Of a DNA stretch of 6,880 nt, positions 1-4,981 are shown piece after piece. Origin of the DNA: Burkholderiaceae bacterium (GTDB taxonomy: Bacteria; Pseudomonadota; Gammaproteobacteria; Burkholderiales; Burkholderiaceae_C); the NCBI GenBank assembly GCA_017853735.1, contig JAFMJA010000148.1:1-6880 (forward strand), in the 5' to 3' direction. Numbering within the stretch: the stretch's first letter is position 1; every line of letters starts with the position of its first letter. A program made the position numbers and the translations under genes. A model generated the notes under the pieces. The model ran no database searches. It was not told the DNA's origin and saw nothing but the letters and a program-made list of their open reading frames with translations.

Positions 1-1
1 C

Positions 2-55
2 AAGACCTGGTTGCAGAAATGGATGAAGCTCGACGACAAGAGCGCCTGCCTTTAG
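2..55 (+). CDS. 3' end of an unidentified gene (partial)
   Basis: The frame beginning at base 2 is open from the window edge to a TAG at 53-55 and reads KTWLQKWMKLDDKSACL. Fifteen of its 17 sense codons end in G or C, as in the confirmed genes of this window; the neighbouring frame 1 does not show this bias. The stop lies 11 bp from the stop of the oppositely oriented corA, a normal convergent arrangement. Only 17 residues are visible, so the family cannot be named. The tail is basic and tryptophan-rich. I infer a real gene end from codon bias and spacing alone; no terminator is visible between the two stops. Confidence 0.45.
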   Translation, partial: KTWLQKWMKLDDKSACL

Positions 56-66
56 TGGTCAGGCCC

Positions 67-1146
67 TTAGGCGCTTCGTTCCAGATAGCGCTTGCGCCAG
101 AAATAAAACGCCAGACCAGTGGCGATTGCCAGCATGGAGCCCAAAATCCACCAAAATCCGCCGGCCTGGTCGCCGAGGGGAATGAAATCGAAGTTCATGC
201 CAAAGATGCCGGCCAACAAATTGAGCGGAAGAAAAATCGCGGTCAACACGGTAAGCGTGCGCATGATGTCGTTGGTGCGGTTGCTCTGGGCGTTGAAGTG
301 AATCTGTACCGCGGTCTCCACACTTTGTTCCAGCCTGCGCACATGGTGCACCACCCGTTCAATGTGCTCAAGCACATCGCGGCTACGCACTTGCAGCAAG
401 TCACGCTCGCGCTGGCCCAGGGGTGTTCCCGCCTCTGGCCAGTCCTCCAGGGCCTCAATCCAGTCCAGCACCGCTGAGCGCTGGTCCTCGCAGACCTCGT
501 CAAGCTGATGTAGGGAGAGCCTGGCCTCCAGCAGGGAGGCCCAGTTGGAAAACCGCACGCGTGGGTCAATCAGCGCGCTCTGCCAGTGGTCAAGCTGGCG
601 GGTCAGCTCGCGCCGAAGCTCGAGAAAGCCATCCACCATCAGATTGACAAAGCGCAGCATCAGGTCGGCCGGGCTGCTGGGCAGTCGACCGGCTGCCGCA
701 CGGGTTTCCCCGGCGGCCGCCTGTATCAGGCGGGCTGCATACGCATCGCGCACTGCGCAGTCGTTCGGATGAACCGACAACAACACTTGCTCAAACACCG
801 CAAAACCCACCGGGCTGGTGTCGATTCGATGCAGGATCGGCGGCCCACCACGGCGTTTGCCCAAGGTGTCCTCACCGCTACCAGTGGCCAACCGGCGAAA
901 CACGAGCAAGTCATATTGCGAGGTGTAGTCAAAGTGTGAGGACTGCTGCGCGTTGAGCAGGTCCGAGACGTGCAGGTCAACCAACTGCAGCCCGCACAAA
1001 CTCTGCAAAGTGGACTGAACTGCGGCGGTTTGCTCCTTGAACTCCTCGCGTGTACAGGAGATCCAGAGAAAACCCTGGGACGGAGCCTGGGTGGGGAGTT
1101 GTCCGCTTTCGCTCAGGCTGGCCGGTTGGATGCTGAAGATGCGCAT
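67..1146 (-). CDS. corA: CorA family magnesium/divalent metal channel
   Basis: The 359-residue protein has the CorA plan. A large polar, helix-rich cytoplasmic N-terminal domain (about residues 1-290) contains a long charged helix ending near the membrane. Two C-terminal transmembrane helices follow (about 298-316 and 331-349). The family signature Gly-Met-Asn sits at residues 316-318 just after the first helix, in the context FGMNFDFIPL, and the C-terminus is short and basic (WRKRYLERSA). In this family five subunits form an inner-membrane channel that takes up Mg2+, or in some members Co2+, Ni2+ or Zn2+; selectivity cannot be read from sequence. The canonical MPE after GMN is not kept, which is common in divergent CorA/ZntB-like members, so a Zn-transporting role is an alternative. 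The start lies 23 bp downstream of the hemB stop on the same strand, so co-transcription with hemB is likely. The Shine-Dalgarno is weak. Confidence 0.9.
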   Translation of the reverse strand: MRIFSIQPASLSESGQLPTQAPSQGFLWISCTREEFKEQTAAVQSTLQSLCGLQLVDLHVSDLLNAQQSSHFDYTSQYDLLVFRRLATGSGEDTLGKRRGGPPILHRIDTSPVGFAVFEQVLLSVHPNDCAVRDAYAARLIQAAAGETRAAAGRLPSSPADLMLRFVNLMVDGFLELRRELTRQLDHWQSALIDPRVRFSNWASLLEARLSLHQLDEVCEDQRSAVLDWIEALEDWPEAGTPLGQRERDLLQVRSRDVLEHIERVVHHVRRLEQSVETAVQIHFNAQSNRTNDIMRTLTVLTAIFLPLNLLAGIFGMNFDFIPLGDQAGGFWWILGSMLAIATGLAFYFWRKRYLERSA

Positions 1147-1169
1147 GAGCCCGACCGTTTGCTGTTTGC

Positions 1170-2174
1170 TTATGGCCTGCGCAATTGCCGGGCGGCCTCG
1201 AGTGCAAAGTAGCTCAGGATGCCGTCAGCGCCAGCGCGCTTGAAAGCCAGCAGGCTCTCCATCATGACCGCGTCATGGTCGAGCCAGCCATTTTGCGCAG
1301 CAGCCTTGAGCATGGCGTATTCACCGGAGACCTGATAAGCAAAGGTCGGCAGACGGAACTCGTCCTTGACCCTGCGCACGATGTCGAGATAAGGCATACC
1401 CGGTTTGACCATCACCATATCGGCCCCTTCGGCGATATCCATGGCGACTTCCCGCAACGCTTCGTCACTGTTGCCCGGATCCATCTGGTAGGCCTTTTTG
1501 TTGCCTTTACCCAGGTTGGCGGCAGAACCCACCGCATCGCGAAAGGGTCCGTAAAAAGCGCTGGCGTACTTGGCGCTGTACGCCATGATTCGGGTATGGA
1601 TCAGCTGGTGTGCCTCCAGTTGTCCCCGGATGGCGCCAATGCGACCGTCCATCATGTCGCTCGGGGCCACGATATCCACGCCGGCCCGCGCCTGGGTCAG
1701 CGCCTGCTGCTCCAGCACCTTGACCGTCTCGTCGTTCAGGATGTAGCCCGTCTCATCCAGCAGCCCATCCTGACCGTGGCTGGTGTAGGGGTCCAGGGCG
1801 ACATCGGTCATCACGCCCAGCTCGGGGAAGCGGGCTTTCAAGCCGCGCACCACCCGTGGAATCAATCCCTCCGGGTTGGCGGCCTCCTTGCCGTCGGGAG
1901 TTTTGAGCGAGGGATCGACGACAGGAAACAGGGCCATCACCGGGATGCCGAGTGAGACGCACTCCTCAGCCACTGGCAACAGCTCGTCGAGGCTGAGGCG
2001 CTCCACGCCTGGCATGGAGCTGACCGCCTCGCGCCGACGCTGACCGTCGAGCACAAATACCGGGTAGATCAGATCGTGTGCGCTCAAGTGGTTTTCACGC
2101 ACCAGATTGCGGGTGAATTCGTCGCGGCGCAGCCTGCGCGGGCGCCCGGCAGGGAAAGAGGCGTACAGGGTCAT
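1170..2174 (-). CDS. hemB: Delta-aminolevulinic acid dehydratase (porphobilinogen synthase)
   Basis: This 334-residue cytosolic enzyme condenses two 5-aminolevulinate molecules into porphobilinogen, the second common step of tetrapyrrole synthesis. The two active-site lysines are visible: Lys202 in YSAKYASAFYGPF, and the Schiff-base Lys257 in MVMVKPGMPYLD. Also present are the conserved APSDMMDGRIGAIR (170-183) and YQMDPGNSDEA. At 124-137 the metal loop reads DVALDPYTSHGQDG. The three cysteines of zinc enzymes such as E. coli HemB are replaced by Ala126, Asp128 and Asp136, as in the Mg-responsive Pseudomonas aeruginosa type. Length and N-terminus (RRLRRDEFTRNLVRENHLS) fit that family, supporting the ATG at 2174, although no purine-rich Shine-Dalgarno precedes it. 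A weak -10-like CACAAT (2188-2183) lies only 8 nt before the ATG, so a leaderless message is possible but unproven. It heads a probable hemB-corA transcript and is divergent from the hemJ-like gene. Confidence 0.97.
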   Translation of the reverse strand: MTLYASFPAGRPRRLRRDEFTRNLVRENHLSAHDLIYPVFVLDGQRRREAVSSMPGVERLSLDELLPVAEECVSLGIPVMALFPVVDPSLKTPDGKEAANPEGLIPRVVRGLKARFPELGVMTDVALDPYTSHGQDGLLDETGYILNDETVKVLEQQALTQARAGVDIVAPSDMMDGRIGAIRGQLEAHQLIHTRIMAYSAKYASAFYGPFRDAVGSAANLGKGNKKAYQMDPGNSDEALREVAMDIAEGADMVMVKPGMPYLDIVRRVKDEFRLPTFAYQVSGEYAMLKAAAQNGWLDHDAVMMESLLAFKRAGADGILSYFALEAARQLRRP

Positions 2175-2230
2175 GGGAGAAAATTGTGCCTGAGTTTGGG
2201 TGGAGGCCTGAATTGGCGCTGCAAAAGCTT

Positions 2231-2269
2231 GAATTTTCGGTGATCTGGCATGGATTTTCAGTGATTGGG
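2231..2269. repeat. Imperfect direct repeat, 21-bp period, in the hemB upstream region
   Basis: Two 18-bp units, GAATTTTCGGTGATCTGG (2231-2248) and GGATTTTCAGTGATTGGG (2252-2269), match at 14 of 18 positions. Their starts are 21 bp apart, about two helical turns. A much weaker third unit (12 of 21) starts one period earlier at 2210. They lie between the hemB start and the + strand promoter-like sequence at 2282. The spacing would place two protein sites on the same DNA face, so an operator is plausible, but no known binding motif is recognised. Confidence 0.5.
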
Positions 2270-2281
2270 TGACATGGCCTC

Positions 2282-2310
2282 TTGCTCTCGCGATTGGAGT
2301 TTGGTAGAGT
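2282..2310 (+). promoter_or_regulatory. Putative sigma70 promoter with extended -10 for the small RNA/leader
   Basis: A -35-like TTGCTC (2282-2287) is followed by a 17-bp spacer and a -10-like TAGAGT (2305-2310). The -10 is preceded by TGG, giving the TGn extended -10 element. The -35 matches the consensus at only three positions and the -10 at four. The predicted start at about 2316-2318 falls exactly where the first RNA hairpin begins, which strengthens the call. It is inferred from sequence only. Confidence 0.45.
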
Positions 2311-2316
2311 TTTACT

Positions 2317-2416
2317 TGGACGGGTAACCGTTCCCCGCTTTTCCTCCCTGAGCGGGGCCTTGATGTGTGACAGCAAAAAGGCTTCTAACCCCGGCTCTGA
2401 TGCCGGGGTTTTTTTT
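2317..2416 (+). ncRNA. Candidate small regulatory RNA (or attenuator leader) with C-rich anti-SD loop
   Basis: About 100 nt between a promoter-like sequence and an intrinsic terminator can fold into consecutive hairpins. The first pairs 2318-2323 with 2328-2333 around a GUAA (GNRA) tetraloop. The second pairs CCCCGCT (2333-2339) with AGCGGGG (2351-2357) and has an 11-nt loop, UUUCCUCCCUG. A weak third pairs 2358-2361 with 2378-2381. The last is the terminator. The first two compete for base 2333 only. The CCUCCC in the second loop resembles the 16S anti-Shine-Dalgarno core, a feature of C-rich-loop small RNAs that target ribosome-binding sites. No closed reading frame lies within it: the ATG at 2363 and the GTG at 2367 both run on past the terminator. 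I do not recognise an Rfam family; it is not 4.5S RNA, 6S RNA or tmRNA by motif. An alternative is a conditional leader of the downstream hemJ-like gene. Confidence 0.5.
2387..2416 (+). terminator. Strong intrinsic (rho-independent) terminator
   Basis: A perfect 9-bp stem, AACCCCGGC (2387-2395) with GCCGGGGTT (2402-2410), encloses the 6-nt loop TCTGAT and is followed by a run of eight T (2409-2416). The polarity is + strand only; the reverse strand has no T-run on the proper side, so it does not serve hemB. Since hemB is divergent, it must end a + strand transcript starting in the intergenic region. This is the main support for the candidate RNA. Confidence 0.9.
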
Positions 2417-2429
2417 CTACACTACACCC

Positions 2430-2858
2430 ATGCTCTGGGTAAAGTCCTTTCATATTGTTTTTGTGGCCAGCTGGTTTGCGGGGCTGTTCTATCTGCCGCG
2501 CATTTTTGTCAACCTGGCCCAGGTGCCGCCTGGCTCGGTGGCCGAGCGCGAGCGCCTGCTATGGATGGCCATCAAGCTGATGCGCTTTACCCATTTGCTG
2601 GCCGTACCAGCAGTGCTGCTGGGATTGTGGCTCTGGCTGGGTTACGGCATCGGCCTGGGCGCTGGCAGCGGCTGGATGCATGCCAAACTCGCAGTGGTCG
2701 TGCTGGTGTTGGGTTATCACCACGCCTGCTTCCTGATTTTGCGCCGGTTCCAAAACAATGAAAACCGACGCAGCCACATCTGGTATCGGTGGTTCAATGA
2801 AATACCCGTGCTGCTGCTGGTGCTGGCAGTAGTGCTGGTGGTGGTCAAGCCGTTCTGA
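2430..2858 (+). CDS. hemJ: HemJ/CopD-family membrane protein, probable protoporphyrinogen IX oxidase
   Basis: The 142-residue hydrophobic protein has about four membrane helices (roughly 3-25, 48-72, 84-104, 122-140). It matches the HemJ (UPF0093) pattern from end to end: MLWVKSFHIVFVASWFAGLFYLPR at the N-terminus with conserved His8, a WMHAKL block containing Lys86, NRRSHIWYRWFNE, and the C-terminal VVVKPF. HemJ enzymes oxidise protoporphyrinogen IX to protoporphyrin IX at the inner membrane, the penultimate heme step, in bacteria lacking HemG or HemY. Members are often annotated only as CopD family. The divergent hemB supports the heme role. The ATG at 2430 fits the family N-terminus; an in-frame GTG at 2367 would add 21 residues encoded by the terminator itself, including a poly-Phe run, and is rejected. 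No Shine-Dalgarno precedes 2430, and the start is 13 nt after the terminator T-run, so expression must rely on read-through or an internal promoter. Confidence 0.85.
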   Translation: MLWVKSFHIVFVASWFAGLFYLPRIFVNLAQVPPGSVAERERLLWMAIKLMRFTHLLAVPAVLLGLWLWLGYGIGLGAGSGWMHAKLAVVVLVLGYHHACFLILRRFQNNENRRSHIWYRWFNEIPVLLLVLAVVLVVVKPF

Positions 2859-2863
2859 GCGCG

Positions 2864-3976
2864 ATGGCCTTGCGCAAGACCTCTGCCTGGCCGCTGGCCA
2901 TGGTCTATGTCGGCTTGATTGTTTATGCCAGCCTCTATCCCTTTATCGACTGGCGTGACCAGGGGGTGCCGGCCTGGGACTTTTTGCTTTCGCCCTGGCC
3001 CAAGTATTGGACCGGCTTTGACCTGCTGACCAATGTGATTGGGTATGCGCCGCTGGGCTTTCTGCTGGCCCTGAGCGCATTACGCAGCAGGCGCCAGCCC
3101 TCGGCCATTTGGTTGGCGTCCCTGTCGGCCTCGGTGCTCTCCCTGCTGATGGAGGCGCTGCAGGCCTACTTGCCAGCGCGTGTCCCGTCCAATGTGGATT
3201 GGGGGCTCAATACCCTGGGTGCGTGGGCCGGAGCAGTGGTGGCTGCAGCACTCGAAGGCATGGGCTGGCTCGATCGCTGGAGCCGATTTCGCGATCGCTG
3301 GTTTGTGCCTGACGCGCATGGCGCCCTGGTCTTGCTGGCGCTGTGGCCCCTGGCGCTGCTGTTTCCCGCCGCGGTACCCCTGGGCCTGGGCCAGGTGCTG
3401 GAGCGCCTGGAGCTTGCGCTTTCGGGGATGCTGGTCAATACCCCCTTTCTGGAATGGCTGCCAGTGCGGGACATCGAGCTGCAACCCTTGGTGCCTGGGG
3501 CGGAATTGGGCTGCGTGATGATGGGACTGTTGATCCCCGTATTGCTGGGCTTCAGCGTCATTCCAGACCGCCTTCGGCGGCTGGTGTTTCTGCTCACCGC
3601 GCTCGGCGCTGGTGTAAGTGCCACAGCCCTGTCGGCAGCCTTGAGCTATGGGCCTGTGCATGCCTGGGCCTGGCTGAACCTGCCGGCGCAAGCTGGCTTG
3701 GGCCTGGCCCTGGGCTTGGCCCTGGTACTGCTGAATCTGTCAGCCCGCAGCAACGCCGCCCTGATGCTTCTGGCCCTGGGCATCTACCTGAGCGTGATCA
3801 ATCAAGCCCCAACCAATGCCTACTTTGCCCAGACCCTGCAAGCCTGGGAGCAGGGGCGCTTCATCCGCTTTCATGGTCTGGGCCAATGGCTGGGCTGGCT
3901 GTGGCCCTATGCCGCATTGGCCTATGTGCTGGCCCGAATCGGACATCAGGATCAAAAAACTAGAATCAAGCCATGA
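2864..3976 (+). CDS. VanZ-family multi-pass membrane protein (long form)
   Basis: The 370-residue protein has a VanZ-like N-terminal part (about 10-130). The family landmarks are DLLTNVIGYAPLGFLLAL (53-70) and, after a second helix, SLLMEALQAYLPARVPSNVDWGLNTLG (93-119), with the conserved Glu, Gln, Pro-x-Arg, Asp and Asn of the VanZ motif. Single-domain VanZ proteins are about 160-200 residues. Here about 230 extra residues form several more hydrophobic segments (roughly 152-175, 217-234, 240-262, 275-312, 338-357) of unknown function. VanZ is named after an enterococcal protein giving low-level teicoplanin resistance by an unknown route; the biochemical role in proteobacteria is not established. 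It starts 5 bp after the hemJ stop with no clear Shine-Dalgarno, suggesting translational coupling, and its stop overlaps the ferredoxin start (ATGA). A cell-envelope role is inferred from the family and from dacC in the same run. Confidence 0.85.
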   Translation: MALRKTSAWPLAMVYVGLIVYASLYPFIDWRDQGVPAWDFLLSPWPKYWTGFDLLTNVIGYAPLGFLLALSALRSRRQPSAIWLASLSASVLSLLMEALQAYLPARVPSNVDWGLNTLGAWAGAVVAAALEGMGWLDRWSRFRDRWFVPDAHGALVLLALWPLALLFPAAVPLGLGQVLERLELALSGMLVNTPFLEWLPVRDIELQPLVPGAELGCVMMGLLIPVLLGFSVIPDRLRRLVFLLTALGAGVSATALSAALSYGPVHAWAWLNLPAQAGLGLALGLALVLLNLSARSNAALMLLALGIYLSVINQAPTNAYFAQTLQAWEQGRFIRFHGLGQWLGWLWPYAALAYVLARIGHQDQKTRIKP

Positions 3977-4326
3977 GCGACACTTCTTCAGCCAACACCC
4001 CTTCCTATTTCCAGCGCCATATCTTTTTTTGCCTCAACGAACGTGAGGGCGGCCAGGCGTGCTGTGCGCATCAAGGCGCGGCCGCTGCATTTGAGCACTG
4101 CAAGTCGGCGGTGAAGGCCGCCGGCCTGGCCGGGCCAGGCCAGGTGCGTGTCAATCGTGCCGGATGCATGGACCGCTGCGCTGGTGGACCCGTGGCCGTG
4201 GTCTATCCGGAGGCGATCTGGTACTCCTATGTGGACAAAGAAGATATCGATGAGATTGTCAATTCGCACCTGAAGCATGGCCAGGTGGTCACCCGCCTGC
4301 TTTTGCCAGCAGGGGTGGGACGTTGA
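3973..4326 (+). CDS. Thioredoxin-like [2Fe-2S] ferredoxin
   Basis: The 117-residue cytosolic protein matches the (2Fe-2S) ferredoxin family with a thioredoxin-like fold, related to the NuoE C-terminal domain and the Aquifex ferredoxin. The N-terminal strand HIFFCLNEREGGQACC carries Cys20 and Cys30/31. The second ligand loop is NRAGCMDRCAGGPVAVVYPEA, with Cys65 and Cys69 in the family's Cys-x3-Cys spacing. Cys43 is extra. Likely cluster ligands are Cys20, Cys31 (or Cys30), Cys65 and Cys69. The C-terminal part (DKEDIDEIVNSHLKHGQVVTRLLL) is the usual helix and strand. These proteins carry single electrons, but the partner of this group is not known. The ATG overlaps the vanZ stop by 4 bp, the classic coupled start. 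Its redox partner might be any of the operon proteins or none. Confidence 0.93.
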   Translation: MSDTSSANTPSYFQRHIFFCLNEREGGQACCAHQGAAAAFEHCKSAVKAAGLAGPGQVRVNRAGCMDRCAGGPVAVVYPEAIWYSYVDKEDIDEIVNSHLKHGQVVTRLLLPAGVGR

Positions 4327-4336
4327 GGGCGCGCAC

Positions 4337-4969
4337 ATGAACGCGCAAACCAAGCGCATCATCCTGGCTGGTCCTGCCGGCGACATTGAGGTGGCGGTGG
4401 ACCAGCCTGTTGCCGGTGCCCAGCTGAGTGGTACGGCAATCATCTGCCATCCCCACCCCTTGTTTGGCGGAACCATGGACAACAAGGTGGTGCAAACCCT
4501 GGCGCGTGCTTTTGTCCAGTGTGGTTGGAGCGCGGTACGCTTCAATTTCCGTGGCGTCGGTGCCAGTGCCGGGGCTCATGACGAGGGGCGAGGTGAGACC
4601 GAAGACCTGCTCACCGTGGTGCAGCAGCTCGCGCCCCAGGGGCCCTTGGCGCTGGCCGGATTCTCCTTTGGCTCCTTCATCATGAATCAGGCCGTGCCCC
4701 ATTTGTGGCCCGCGCGCCCCATTTCGCATCTGATTTATGTGGGTGCTGCCGCCGGGCGTTTCCTGTCGACCGAACTGCCCCCTGAGCTGCGCGAGAGAAC
4801 CCTGGTGGTGCATGGCGAGCATGATGAAACGGTGGCGCTGTCTGCCGTCATGGATTGGGCGCGCCCCCAGGTCCTGCCAGTGACGGTTTTGCCCGGGGGC
4901 AGCCATTTTTTTCACGGACAGCTGCAGGTGCTCAAAAACCTGGTGATCCGCCAGCTGCTGTCCCCTTGA
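4337..4969 (+). CDS. Alpha/beta hydrolase superfamily protein
   Basis: The 210-residue protein matches the compact alpha/beta hydrolases of the COG2945 type. It has the oxyanion-loop stretch CHPHPLFGGTMDNKVV (38-52), the RFNFRGVGAS turn (68-77), the nucleophile elbow GFSFG with Ser110, Asp163 in VVHGEHDETV, and His190 in PGGSHFFHG, giving a complete Ser-Asp-His triad. No signal peptide is seen, so it should be cytosolic. The substrate is unknown; an esterase or thioesterase reaction is a family-level guess. The start at 4337 is preceded by TGAGGG (4324-4329), 7 nt upstream, partly made by the ferredoxin stop codon. An earlier in-frame ATG at 4277 lies inside the ferredoxin gene and adds 20 residues unlike the family. 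It sits 10 bp after the ferredoxin gene and 12 bp before the carboxypeptidase gene. Confidence 0.92.
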   Translation: MNAQTKRIILAGPAGDIEVAVDQPVAGAQLSGTAIICHPHPLFGGTMDNKVVQTLARAFVQCGWSAVRFNFRGVGASAGAHDEGRGETEDLLTVVQQLAPQGPLALAGFSFGSFIMNQAVPHLWPARPISHLIYVGAAAGRFLSTELPPELRERTLVVHGEHDETVALSAVMDWARPQVLPVTVLPGGSHFFHGQLQVLKNLVIRQLLSP

Positions 4970-4981
4970 GCAAGGGTTTCC

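Noticed and set aside
586..939. + strand open frame opposite corA
   Set aside because: Antisense shadow of corA with no promoter, ribosome-binding site or recognisable protein features.
1185..1955. Long + strand open frame (256 codons) opposite hemB
   Set aside because: It lies wholly antisense to the unmistakable hemB. Its translation is His/Gly/Gln-rich without family motifs, a usual shadow in GC-rich genes.
2367..2429. Upstream GTG extension of the hemJ-like gene
   Set aside because: The extra 21 residues would be encoded by the terminator hairpin and T-run (poly-Phe) and do not match the family N-terminus MLWVK...H.
3080..3691. Minus-strand open frames opposite the vanZ gene
   Set aside because: Gln/His-rich shadows of a Leu/Ala/Gly-rich membrane gene; no independent support.
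3343..3963. + strand open frame inside vanZ in another frame
   Set aside because: Its Gly/Pro/Ala-rich product without motifs is a frame shadow; the vanZ frame has membrane segments and family motifs throughout.
4277..4336. Upstream ATG for the alpha/beta hydrolase
   Set aside because: It lies inside the ferredoxin gene and gives a Cys/Trp-rich tail unlike the family. The ATG at 4337 has a good Shine-Dalgarno.
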